In this document: positions 1-6,139 of the stretch, in pieces | How positions within the stretch are numbered: the stretch's first letter is position 1 | How the letters are laid out: each line of letters begins with the position of its first letter | Origin: Pseudomonas sp. | GTDB taxonomy: Bacteria; Pseudomonadota; Gammaproteobacteria; Pseudomonadales; Pseudomonadaceae | Direction: 5' to 3' | DNA length: 9,424 bases | Assembly: GCA_003488145.1 (NCBI GenBank) | Contig: DNMQ01000060.1 | Coordinates: 1 to 9,424 of the forward strand | The notes under the pieces: model-generated | Told to the model about the DNA's origin: nothing | The model's database searches: none | Seen by the model: the letters and a program-made list of their open reading frames with translations, nothing else | Translations under genes and position numbers: made by a program

Positions 1-1454
1 GCCATCACCACGTCCTCGATCTCGTTGGGGTAGACGTTGAAACCGGAAACGATGATCAGGTCCTTCTTGCGGTCGACGATGCTGACGAACCCGTCCTCGT
101 CGATCACCGCGATGTCGCCGGTCTTCAGCCAGCCCTCCTCGTCCAGCACCTCGGCCGTAGCTTCGGGACGCTGCCAGTAGCCCTTCATCACTTGCGGCCC
201 CTTGACGCACAGCTCGCCGCGCTCGCCGAGCGGCAAGGCGTTGCCTTCGTCGTCGATGACCTTGACCGTGGTACCGGGCACCGGCAGCCCCACCGTGCCG
301 AGGCGCGAATGTTCGCCATGAGGATTGGCGCAGACGACCGGCGAGGTTTCGGTCAGGCCGTAGCCTTCTACAACGGTGCAGCCGGTCAGGCTCTTCCAGC
401 GTTCGGCGACTGCCGATACCAGGGCTGTACCGCCGGAATTGGTGCCTTTGAGTCGGGAGAAGTCGATCTTCTTGAACTGCGGGTGAGCCATCAGCGCGAC
501 GAACAGTGTGTTGAGCCCGAGGAACGCGGAGAACTGCCAGCGCTGCAGTTCCTTGACGAAGCCATTGATGTCCCGCGGGTTGGTGATCAGCACGTTGTGG
601 TTGCCGGTCACCGTCATGCACATGCAGTTAACCGTGAAGGCGTAGATGTGATACAGCGGCAGCGGCGCGATCATCACTTCCTGACCTTCACGGATGACCG
701 GGTGGCCCTGATCGTCCAGCTGCTGCATGTTGGCCCGCACCTGCTGCATGTTCGCCACCAGGTTGCCGTGGGTCAGCATCGCGCCCTTGGCCACACCGGT
801 CGTACCGCCGGTGTACTGCAGCACGGCAACGTGGTCGAGTTCCAGCGGCGCGGGCTTGTGGCTGTGGCGTGCGCCGTCGCGCAGCACATCCTTGAAGGAA
901 ACGGCTTGCGGCAGGCTGTAATCCGGCACCATTTTCTTCAGGTGCTTGACCGCCGCGTTGACCAGCGCGCCCTTGAGCGGCGGCAACATGTCGCCGATGC
1001 GCACTTCAATCAGGTGCTCGATGGCGGTATCGGGCAGCACCTCCTGCACGTGGTGGCCGAAGGTATTGAGATACACCAGCGCCCGCGCGCCGGAATCCTG
1101 GAACTGGTGGCGCATCTCCCGCGCGGTGTACAGCGGGTTGGTATTGACCACGATGAGGCCGGCACGCAGCGCACCGAACACCGCGATGGGATACTGCAGC
1201 AGGTTGGGCATCTGAATGGCGATGCGGTCGCCGGGTTGCAGATCGGTGTGGTGCTGCAGCCAGGCGGCGAAAGCGGCGGAGTGGCGCTCCAGATCAGAGT
1301 AGCTGAGGGTGACACCCATATTGCTGAATGCGGGGCGGTCCGCGTGGGTCTTGCAGGCTCGCTCGAACACTTCGACGACCGAGCGGTAAGCACCTAGATC
1401 GATGTCGTTGGTCACGCCAGCAGGGCGTTTGTCATTCCAGAATTCAGGCTGCAT
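1..1454 (-). CDS. fadD: Long-chain-fatty-acid-CoA ligase (acyl-CoA synthetase), 3'-truncated by the window edge
   Basis: Activates long-chain fatty acids to acyl-CoA through an acyl-adenylate, feeding beta-oxidation; FadD enzymes act at the inner face of the cytoplasmic membrane. Read on the minus strand from ATG at 1454-1452, 484 codons are visible of the roughly 560 usual for the family; the C-terminal small domain is missing. The N-terminus begins MQPEFWNDKRPAGV. The AMP-binding P-loop YTGGTTGVAKG is at residues 214-224 and the YGLTETSP adenylation motif at 365-372. The TGD motif ends at D447, followed by DRKKD at 461-465 and then SGFNVYPNEIEDVV, the fatty-acyl-CoA-synthetase signature. 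The start is supported by AGAGG eight bases upstream. It is divergent from phaJ, so both may answer to fatty acids, although I saw no clear PsrA- or FadR-like site between them. Pseudomonads often carry two adjacent fadD copies; which one this is cannot be told here. The reading frame is open throughout. Confidence 0.96.
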   Translation of the reverse strand, partial: MQPEFWNDKRPAGVTNDIDLGAYRSVVEVFERACKTHADRPAFSNMGVTLSYSDLERHSAAFAAWLQHHTDLQPGDRIAIQMPNLLQYPIAVFGALRAGLIVVNTNPLYTAREMRHQFQDSGARALVYLNTFGHHVQEVLPDTAIEHLIEVRIGDMLPPLKGALVNAAVKHLKKMVPDYSLPQAVSFKDVLRDGARHSHKPAPLELDHVAVLQYTGGTTGVAKGAMLTHGNLVANMQQVRANMQQLDDQGHPVIREGQEVMIAPLPLYHIYAFTVNCMCMTVTGNHNVLITNPRDINGFVKELQRWQFSAFLGLNTLFVALMAHPQFKKIDFSRLKGTNSGGTALVSAVAERWKSLTGCTVVEGYGLTETSPVVCANPHGEHSRLGTVGLPVPGTTVKVIDDEGNALPLGERGELCVKGPQVMKGYWQRPEATAEVLDEEGWLKTGDIAVIDEDGFVSIVDRKKDLIIVSGFNVYPNEIEDVVM

Positions 1455-1485
1455 TGTTATTGGCCTCTTTACCTGAGAGTGTCTG

Positions 1486-1502
1486 GCCCGCGCACAGCGG
1501 GC
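1486..1502 (-). repeat. Small GC-rich hairpin in the fadD upstream region
   Basis: GCCCGC and GCGGGC form a perfect 6-bp inverted repeat around a 5-nt spacer, starting 32 nt before the fadD ATG. No T-run follows on the minus strand, so it does not look like a terminator. If the fadD transcript starts further upstream, the hairpin would lie in its leader. A role is not shown; in GC-rich DNA such a repeat can also arise by chance. Confidence 0.35.
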
Positions 1503-1523
1503 TCTGGCGAACTTATCAGGTCA

Positions 1524-1535
1524 GCGTCGCGACGC
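1524..1535. promoter_or_regulatory. 12-bp perfect palindrome in the fadD-phaJ divergent spacer
   Basis: GCGTCGCGACGC reads the same on both strands. It lies 70 bp from the fadD start and about 195 bp from the phaJ start, in the 276-bp gene-free spacer between divergent genes. Its symmetry fits a dimeric regulator site, but it does not match any operator I can name, and it is rich in CG dinucleotides that make short palindromes common. This is a candidate only. Confidence 0.3.
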
Positions 1536-1601
1536 AACAGTCCAAGCCGCACAAATCACTGCCGTGAATCTTTCGTCACGCTGCCGGGACGGCCTGCACT
1601 C

Positions 1602-1635
1602 GGGACAATCGTGCTGCATGCCTCTAGAATGCAGC
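1602..1635 (+). promoter_or_regulatory. Candidate sigma70-type promoter of phaJ with overlapping inverted repeat
   Basis: TAGAAT (1625-1630) differs from the consensus -10 by one base, and GGGACA (1602-1607) is a weak -35 at 17-bp spacing. Transcription would start near 1637, leaving a leader of about 95 nt before phaJ. A perfect 7-bp inverted repeat, GCTGCAT (1613-1619) and ATGCAGC (1629-1635), straddles the -10 with a 9-nt spacer. A protein bound there would block RNA polymerase, so it could be an operator. Both readings are inferred from sequence pattern alone. Confidence 0.4.
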
Positions 1636-1730
1636 CCCAGCGCGCAAGTACCGGGCTGTGCCGGTTGCGCGGTACCTGATTCGATCAGGCGCAGCAGTTG
1701 ACGCGCCGCCCCAGCATCTGAGGACTGTCC

Positions 1731-2201
1731 ATGAGCACCATCAGCAACACGCCCTACGCCGAACTGGAAGTCGGCCAGCAGGCGAGCTTCGAAAAACACG
1801 TAGAGGAAAAGGACATCCAGCTGTTCGCGGCCATGTCCGGAGACCGCAACCCGGTCCACTTGGATGCCGAGTTCGCGGCCGGTACGCTGTTCAAGGAACG
1901 CATCGCCCATGGCATGTTCAGTGGCGCGCTGATCAGCGCCGCCGTGGCTTGCACCATGCCGGGCCCGGGCACCATCTATCTCGGCCAGACCATGAAATTC
2001 ACCCGTCCGGTGAAGATCGGTGACACCCTGACCGTGCGCCTGGAAATCCTCGAGAAGCTGCCGAAGAACCGCGTGCGCATCGCCACCCGCGTGTTCAACC
2101 AGAACGATGAGCAGGTGGTCGATGGCGAGGCGGAAGTGCTCGCGCCACGCAAGCAGGAGACCGTAGAACTGAAGGAGTTGCCGCCGATCACCATCGGTTG
2201 A
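1731..2201 (+). CDS. phaJ: (R)-specific enoyl-CoA hydratase, MaoC/PhaJ family
   Basis: Hydrates trans-2-enoyl-CoA to (R)-3-hydroxyacyl-CoA, diverting beta-oxidation intermediates towards polyhydroxyalkanoate monomers; cytosolic, single hot-dog fold. The 156-residue protein carries the hydratase-2 signature FAAMSGDRNPVHLDAEFA at 32-49. The presumed catalytic pair is D38 and H43, with the same five-residue spacing as the Asp/His pair of Aeromonas PhaJ. The later segments GTIYLGQ, FTRPVKIGD and LPKNRVR are typical of Pseudomonas PhaJ proteins. The ATG is preceded by GAGGA six bases upstream. A neighbouring divergent fadD supports a fatty-acid role. The gene stands alone and ends in a terminator. 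The family includes several PhaJ subtypes with different chain-length preference; I do not assign one. A plain MaoC-type dehydratase with no role in polymer synthesis is also possible, since no pha genes are in view. Confidence 0.9.
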   Translation: MSTISNTPYAELEVGQQASFEKHVEEKDIQLFAAMSGDRNPVHLDAEFAAGTLFKERIAHGMFSGALISAAVACTMPGPGTIYLGQTMKFTRPVKIGDTLTVRLEILEKLPKNRVRIATRVFNQNDEQVVDGEAEVLAPRKQETVELKELPPITIG

Positions 2202-2246
2202 GCATCCCTACGTTCATCGCCTCGCCGTTCATGGACGGGGCAAACC

Positions 2247-2275
2247 GAGGGCGCCTGATTGGCGCCCTCTTCATT
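2247..2275 (+). terminator. Rho-independent terminator of phaJ
   Basis: GAGGGCGCC (2247-2255) and GGCGCCCTC (2261-2269) form a perfect 9-bp GC-rich stem with a 5-nt TGATT loop, followed by a moderately T-rich stretch (TTCATTT). It begins 46 bp after the phaJ stop and separates phaJ from the pullulanase gene, which therefore needs its own promoter. Confidence 0.88.
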
Positions 2276-2436
2276 TCCAGCAATCCCTCCGTCTGCCCGG
2301 CACGGGCGACAAGCAGAACGCCATTACGGCCTTGGCCTACGCCCCGAGCAGTTCCCCAACGGAGGATGCGTATCGGATACCCCGCGCCGACCATCCAGCG
2401 AGCAGTACAAGAAGAACAACAACGGGACCCTCACCC
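2276..2436 (+). promoter_or_regulatory. Upstream region of the pullulanase gene, promoter not located
   Basis: The pullulanase promoter must lie between the phaJ terminator and the ATG at 2437, but I see no convincing -35/-10 pair. An 11-bp symmetric element, GTATC-G-GATAC (2370-2380), lies 56 bp before the start and is the only obvious candidate operator. The Shine-Dalgarno region is weak, with GGGA at 2424-2427. Confidence 0.25.
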
Positions 2437-5400
2437 ATGCTCACTCGCTCGATCGCTTATCGGCGCCTGGCGGCGCTCGCCCTTGCCGGCTTCTCGCTGG
2501 CCACGCAATCCGCTTCGGCTACCCCGCTCGACCCTGGCCCCGACGAGGCCCTGCTCTACTATCAGCGCGCCGATGGTGACTACAACGGTTGGGGTCCACA
2601 TCTATGGAACACCCCCGGCTGCAACGGAAGTGCGACTGAAACCAGCTGGGCGCAACCGCTCGCGGCGGTGGATACCGACCCGTGGTACGGCGCCTTGTAC
2701 CGCATTCCACTGAGCGCCAATGCCAGCTGCCTGAATCTGATCATGCACAAGGGCGACGAAAAGGACCTGGGCGGTGGCGACCTGACCTGGCGCTTCGACG
2801 AACTGGGCCGTCGTGTCTTCACGGTCAGCGGCAACCCACAGCTGTCCAGCACGCCACTGAACGGCAGCGCCGTGGCGATCAAGGGCGCGCGGGCGCACTG
2901 GCTCGATCCGTTCACGCTCGCACTGGTGGGCGGGGCGCCGGGCGCCAGCCGCTTGGAACTGCGCTATGCCAGCGACGCCAGCATCCGCATCGACAGCGAG
3001 GCGCGAACCGTCAGCGGCGGGCAGACCCTGGCGATGCAGCCGTCCAGCCTGCGCAATGGCCTCAGGCGCCGGCACCCGCATCTGGCCGAAGCCCCGGCGT
3101 ACCGGATCACGGCCGGCGCACATGACCTGCGCCGCGCCGTGATGAGCCAGCTGGTGGTAATCGCCTATGACGCGGACGACCGGGTCATTGATGCCACCGA
3201 AGTGCAGACCGCCGGCATCCTCGACATGCTGTTCGCCTACAACGGCGAGCTGGGCGCGACGCTCGATGCCAGAGGTGTGTCCTTCAAGCTCTGGGCACCG
3301 ACCGCACAGCGGGTTCGCCTGCACGTATTCGATGCCGCCAAACAGCTGCTGCCCGGTTATCCAAAGTCTATGCGGGAGCGGCTCGGCGTCTGGAGTCTGG
3401 AAGGCCCGCGCTCACTGGATCGCCAGTACTACCAGTACGAAGTCACCGCCTACCGACCAAGCAGCGGCAGGATCGAGACGACGTTGGTCAGCGATCCCTA
3501 CGCCCTGAGCCTGTCGCGCAACAGCCAGTACGCTCAGGTCGTCGACCTGAACGCCGGCGACCTCAAACCAGCCGGCTGGGATGGCGTGCGTCCGCCACAC
3601 CCGGAGCACCCCGAAGCGAGCGTGATCTACGAAACCCATCTGCGCGACTTCAGCGCCAGCGACACCAGCCTGCCGGCCGCGCTGCGCGGTACCTACGCAG
3701 CGTTTACCCACCAGAACAGCAACGGCATGCGGCACCTGCGCGACCTGCAGAAGGCCGGGCTCACCCACGTGCAGCTGCTGCCGGTGTTCGACATCGCGAC
3801 CATCAACGAAGACCCCGCTCGGCGGATCAATCTGGACGACCCCTTCGCCAAGCTCTGCGACCTGTCGGATGCGGCCCGGGAGCGCTGGGCGCAGTACTGT
3901 GGCGCAGCGAGCATCCGTCAGGTGCTAGAGGGCTTCGACCCGGCCAGCGGTCAGGCGCAATCGCTGTACAACGACCTGCGCGGGCTGGATGACTTCAACT
4001 GGGGCTACGACCCCTTCCACTTCACCGCGCCCGAGGGCAGCTACGCCAGCGATGCCGAAGGCGTGCAGCGCATCATCGAGTTCCGCCAGATGGTGCAGGC
4101 CTTGGCCGGCAATGGCCTCGCCACGGTGATGGACGTGGTCTACAACCACACCAACGCTTCCGGCCTGGCCGACAAGTCCGTCCTGGACAAGGTCGTACCC
4201 GGCTACTACCACCGCCGCAACCCGACTACCGGTGCGGTGGAAACCTCGACCTGCTGCGAGAACACCGCCAGCGAACATCGCATGATGGCCAAGCTGATGA
4301 TCGACTCGCTGAAGGTCTGGGCCCGCGATTACAAGATCGCCGGCTTTCGCTTCGATCTGATGGGTCACCATATGCGCGAGCAGATCGTCGATGCGTATCG
4401 CGCCGTTCGCCGCATCGATCGCGACACCTATTTCTACGGCGAAGGCTGGGAGTTCGGCGAGGTCGCCGGCAACGCACGCGGTATCAACGCCAATCAACTG
4501 AACATGGCTGGTACCGGCGTAGGTACCTTCAACGACCGACAACGTGATGCAGTCCGTGGTGGCAGCCCCTTCGACGGCGGCGACAGCATTCGTCGCAACC
4601 AGGGCTTCGCCAACGGGCTCTATCTGCGACCCAACGAGCTGAGCGGCGCCGGGGCTCAGGAAAAAGCGCAACTGCTGCACGCCACCGATTTGATCCGCGT
4701 CGGCATTGCTGGCGGACTACGCGACTTCCAATTCGTGACCGCCGACGGCAGCACGCGCAAAGGCAGCGAGATCGACTACAACGGCCAGCCCGCCGGCTAT
4801 ACGCTGGACCCGCAGGAAACCGTCAATTACGTCTCCAAGCACGACAACCAAACGCTGTGGGACAACAACCAGTACAAGTTGGCCAGCAGCCTGTCGGTTG
4901 CCGACAGGGTGCGCCTGCACATGGTGGCGCTGTCGGTGCCGCTGTTCAGCCAGGGCGTGCCGTTCATCCATCTCGGCTCGGACATCCTGCGATCGAAGTC
5001 CATGCAGCGCGACAGCTACGATTCGGGAGACTGGTTCAATGCGGTGGACTTCAGTTATCAGGACAACAACTGGAACAAGGGCCTGCCGCGCGCGGACAAG
5101 GACGGCGACAACTGGCCGCTGATTCGCAGGATCATTGTCGACCCGCAGGCCAAACCGGGCACCACCGACATCGTCGCGGCGAAACGACGTTTCCTCGAGC
5201 TGCTGAAAATCCGTAGCGACAGCGCACTGTTCCAGCTCGACAGCGCGCGCGAAGTGCAGCGGCGCCTACAGTTTCACAACACTGGCGCCGGACAGCAGCC
5301 CGGCGTGATCGCCTTCAGTCTGGCCGATGGTCCGCGTGACGGCCGCGATCTGGACCGCCGCTACAGCTCGCTGATGGTGATGATCAATGCGTCGGACCAG

Positions 5401-5556
5401 CGGGTTCGTCTGCCGGGCGCGGACGGCTACGAGTTGCACCCGGTGCTGAAGGGTTCGGTCGACCCGATCAGCCGCCAGGCCAAGGTCACCAGTGGGGAGT
5501 TCGAGGTCCCGGCGTTCACGACGATCGTGTTCGTCCAACCTCAGACATATCGGTAA
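2437..5556 (+). CDS. pulA: Exported pullulanase-type alpha-1,6-glucosidase (GH13)
   Basis: Cleaves alpha-1,6 branch points in pullulan, starch or glycogen fragments, supplying linear maltodextrins. The 1039-residue product begins with a signal peptide: RR at 9-10, a hydrophobic stretch to about 22, and an ASA cleavage motif at 26-28. No lipobox cysteine is present, so it is predicted soluble rather than a lipoprotein like Klebsiella PulA. Domains in order: a single CBM41/PUD-like module at about 34-135 ([18 protein letters not shown]), a linker domain, a CBM48-like module from about 269 ([19 protein letters not shown]), the GH13 barrel from about 395, and a C-terminal pullulanase domain (DUF3372-like) from about 880. 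Motifs: YETHLRDFS 398-406, NWGYDP 521-526, DVVYNHT 566-572, [10 protein letters not shown] 636-645 with nucleophile D640, YGEGW 667-671 with acid/base E669, and VSKHDNQT 799-806 with D803. The catalytic set is complete. The start at 2437 is chosen because it yields the signal peptide. A periplasmic or secreted location cannot be decided from sequence. Confidence 0.93.
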   Translation: MLTRSIAYRRLAALALAGFSLATQSASATPLDPGPDEALLYYQRADGDYNGWGPHLWNTPGCNGSATETSWAQPLAAVDTDPWYGALYRIPLSANASCLNLIMHKGDEKDLGGGDLTWRFDELGRRVFTVSGNPQLSSTPLNGSAVAIKGARAHWLDPFTLALVGGAPGASRLELRYASDASIRIDSEARTVSGGQTLAMQPSSLRNGLRRRHPHLAEAPAYRITAGAHDLRRAVMSQLVVIAYDADDRVIDATEVQTAGILDMLFAYNGELGATLDARGVSFKLWAPTAQRVRLHVFDAAKQLLPGYPKSMRERLGVWSLEGPRSLDRQYYQYEVTAYRPSSGRIETTLVSDPYALSLSRNSQYAQVVDLNAGDLKPAGWDGVRPPHPEHPEASVIYETHLRDFSASDTSLPAALRGTYAAFTHQNSNGMRHLRDLQKAGLTHVQLLPVFDIATINEDPARRINLDDPFAKLCDLSDAARERWAQYCGAASIRQVLEGFDPASGQAQSLYNDLRGLDDFNWGYDPFHFTAPEGSYASDAEGVQRIIEFRQMVQALAGNGLATVMDVVYNHTNASGLADKSVLDKVVPGYYHRRNPTTGAVETSTCCENTASEHRMMAKLMIDSLKVWARDYKIAGFRFDLMGHHMREQIVDAYRAVRRIDRDTYFYGEGWEFGEVAGNARGINANQLNMAGTGVGTFNDRQRDAVRGGSPFDGGDSIRRNQGFANGLYLRPNELSGAGAQEKAQLLHATDLIRVGIAGGLRDFQFVTADGSTRKGSEIDYNGQPAGYTLDPQETVNYVSKHDNQTLWDNNQYKLASSLSVADRVRLHMVALSVPLFSQGVPFIHLGSDILRSKSMQRDSYDSGDWFNAVDFSYQDNNWNKGLPRADKDGDNWPLIRRIIVDPQAKPGTTDIVAAKRRFLELLKIRSDSALFQLDSAREVQRRLQFHNTGAGQQPGVIAFSLADGPRDGRDLDRRYSSLMVMINASDQRVRLPGADGYELHPVLKGSVDPISRQAKVTSGEFEVPAFTTIVFVQPQTYR

Positions 5557-5565
5557 ATCACGCGC

Positions 5566-5591
5566 AAAAAAAAGGCGACCATAGGTCGCCT
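5566..5591 (-). terminator. Strong rho-independent terminator of ccoM, shared with the pulA 3' end
   Basis: On the minus strand AGGCGACC (5591-5584) pairs with GGTCGCCT (5580-5573) around a 3-nt loop, followed directly by a T-run of eight including the last stem base (plus-strand A-run 5566-5573). This is a textbook terminator for the minus-strand gene. The hairpin begins 16 bp after the pullulanase stop and may also stop plus-strand transcription, although only a weak T stretch follows in that direction. Confidence 0.9.
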
Positions 5592-5629
5592 AAATGCCTT
5601 GCGTGCTCTTTGAATCTGCCGGGAATCGC

Positions 5630-5737
5630 TTACTTCTTGTGCGCATCCCGCCAGATGAAATATCCGAAGCCTCCGAGGAAGGCGACCATCAGGCCGACCG
5701 TGACCACCCCTGCGAGCACCACATCATCGACAAACAT
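5630..5737 (-). CDS. ccoM: cbb3-type cytochrome c oxidase small subunit CcoM
   Basis: A 35-residue single-pass membrane protein. CcoM is a small helix bound to the cbb3 (C-family) oxidase of P. stutzeri, with reported roles in complex stability and in growth under denitrifying conditions. The product starts MFVDDVVLAG, has an unbroken hydrophobic helix from about V6 to W29 containing a GLMVAFLGGFGYFIW core, and ends RDAHKK. Acidic residues at the N-terminus and basic ones at the C-terminus predict a cytoplasmic C-terminus. The ATG is preceded by GGAGG with an 8-nt spacer, a strong site. The gene stands alone between its own promoter and terminator, away from any cco operon. The upstream ANR/FNR-type box fits a low-oxygen oxidase subunit. 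Identification rests on my recollection of the family's sequence pattern (MFVD start, FIW-K/R-DA end) and on context. Otherwise it would be an uncharacterised one-helix protein. Confidence 0.82.
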   Translation of the reverse strand: MFVDDVVLAGVVTVGLMVAFLGGFGYFIWRDAHKK

Positions 5738-5745
5738 GAGACCTA

Positions 5746-5750
5746 CCTCC
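5746..5750 (-). promoter_or_regulatory. Shine-Dalgarno site of ccoM
   Basis: GGAGG on the minus strand lies 8 nt before the ATG at 5737. It is among the best ribosome sites in the window and supports translation of this very short frame. Confidence 0.8.
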
Positions 5751-5780
5751 GAAACCTGATTCGCTATTCGATGGGTTCAA

Positions 5781-5786
5781 GTTAAA
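5781..5786 (-). promoter_or_regulatory. Candidate -10 element of the ccoM promoter
   Basis: TTTAAC on the minus strand is centred 30 bp from the centre of the ANR-type box at 5807-5820, close to the roughly 32 bp expected when a Crp/FNR-family activator sits at -41.5. Transcription would start near 5772. Class II activated promoters commonly lack a good -35, as here. Assignment is by spacing and similarity only. Confidence 0.5.
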
Positions 5787-5806
5787 CCCGCTCCCCCCTA
5801 AAAAAA

Positions 5807-5820
5807 TTGACCCGGGTCAA
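5807..5820. promoter_or_regulatory. ANR/FNR-family box, perfectly symmetric
   Basis: TTGACCCGGGTCAA matches the ANR/DNR-type pattern TTGA(T/C)-N4-(A/G)TCAA with perfect dyad symmetry, which extends to 16 bp with the flanking A and T (5806-5821). Its centre lies about 76 bp from the ccoM ATG and near -41.5 of the predicted start site. It would place ccoM under low-oxygen (ANR/FnrA) or nitric-oxide (DNR-type) control; the sequence alone does not separate these regulators. Confidence 0.82.
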
Positions 5821-5856
5821 TGGCCACAAAGCAGCGCGCACAGCCGTGAGCAACGA

Positions 5857-5870
5857 CTGATCCAGGTCAA
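5857..5870. promoter_or_regulatory. Second, imperfect ANR/FNR-type box
   Basis: CTGATCCAGGTCAA carries one mismatch at the first base of the left half-site (CTGAT for TTGAT) and an intact right half (GTCAA). Its centre is exactly 50 bp from that of the perfect box, so it would sit near -91.5 of the predicted ccoM start site, a position at which FNR-family proteins can act as upstream activators or as modulators. No other gene start is near enough to make better use of it. Confidence 0.55.
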
Positions 5871-5977
5871 GAAAACAGGGGTGTTTGAGGCGAAAACGGC
5901 AGGGCAGCAGCAGAAGTGTGGTGAGAGCCGAGCGGCTAATAGCGAATCGATCTGTGCAATGTTGAAGAGGGGCGCGA

Positions 5978-6139
5978 TTAACGCTTCTTCGGAGAGCGTT
6001 TGCCCTTCTTCTTCGCCTTGCCCAGCGGCAGGACCTGCTCGAAGGTCTTGCGCATCTCCTCGAGGCGCTTGTCGTTGAGGTCGTGAATGCGCTTTGCGCG
6101 CTCTGCACTGAAGTCGATCAACTTCTCGTCGCTGCTCAT
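5978..6139 (-). CDS. Small basic-tailed conserved-looking protein of unknown function
   Basis: I do not recognise a function. The 53-residue product has a charged middle (about 10-37) with a heptad-like pattern likely to form an amphipathic helix (ERAKRIHDLNDKRLEEMRKTF), then a very basic tail of alternating Lys/Arg (KAKKKGKRSPKKR at 41-53) that could contact nucleic acid or the ribosome. The ATG at 6139-6137 overlaps the TGA of the dioxygenase gene as ATGA, so translation is probably coupled to it. The frame extends upstream to 6226, but that part lies inside the dioxygenase and is the less likely start. Context suggests a function linked to the upstream oxygenase, but this is a guess. The tail might also be unstructured. 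Confidence 0.75.
   Translation of the reverse strand: MSSDEKLIDFSAERAKRIHDLNDKRLEEMRKTFEQVLPLGKAKKKGKRSPKKR

Larger units (their letters stand above)
5565..5772 (-). ncRNA. Predicted ~208-nt ccoM transcript, candidate PhrS-type small RNA
   Basis: The 5' end is predicted about 41 nt downstream of the centre of the ANR-type box, near 5772; the 3' end is the T-run of the terminator near 5565. This gives a short leader of about 35 nt, the 35-codon ccoM frame and a 3' part of about 65 nt including the hairpin. In P. aeruginosa the ANR-dependent small RNA PhrS, about 212 nt and containing a short reading frame of about 37 codons, lies next to PA3306 upstream of hepA, as I recall. Position, oxygen-regulator box, size and internal ORF all agree with that. 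I have not aligned the two RNAs, and whether this RNA base-pairs with targets here is unknown. It could simply be a small mRNA. Confidence 0.5.

Noticed and set aside
192..1397. 401-codon plus-strand frame antisense to fadD
   Set aside because: It lies wholly within fadD, which has all its catalytic motifs. The translation is rich in His, Gln, Arg and Val with no domain character, a common mirror of high-G+C codon use.
1455..1730. PsrA- or FadR-type fatty-acid regulator site between fadD and phaJ
   Set aside because: I looked for GAAAC-N4-GTTTC-like dyads and found none in this spacer.
2332..2436. Upstream extension of the pullulanase to TTG at 2332
   Set aside because: The added 35 residues would bury the signal peptide, and the TTG has no good ribosome site. 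ATG at 2437 gives a normal signal sequence.
2602..3324. 240-codon minus-strand frame inside the pullulanase gene (and a similar 251-codon one at 3925-4680)
   Set aside because: Both are shadows of conserved pullulanase coding sequence, with no family-like segments.
5926..5937. Possible terminator AGCC-GAGC-GGCT downstream of the AlkB-type operon
   Set aside because: The stem is only four base pairs and no T-run follows, so I cannot support a terminator; the operon end remains unassigned.
5881..6078. 65-codon plus-strand frame beyond the ccoM promoter
   Set aside because: Most of it is antisense to the 53-residue gene, it lacks a ribosome site, and the product has no protein-like features.
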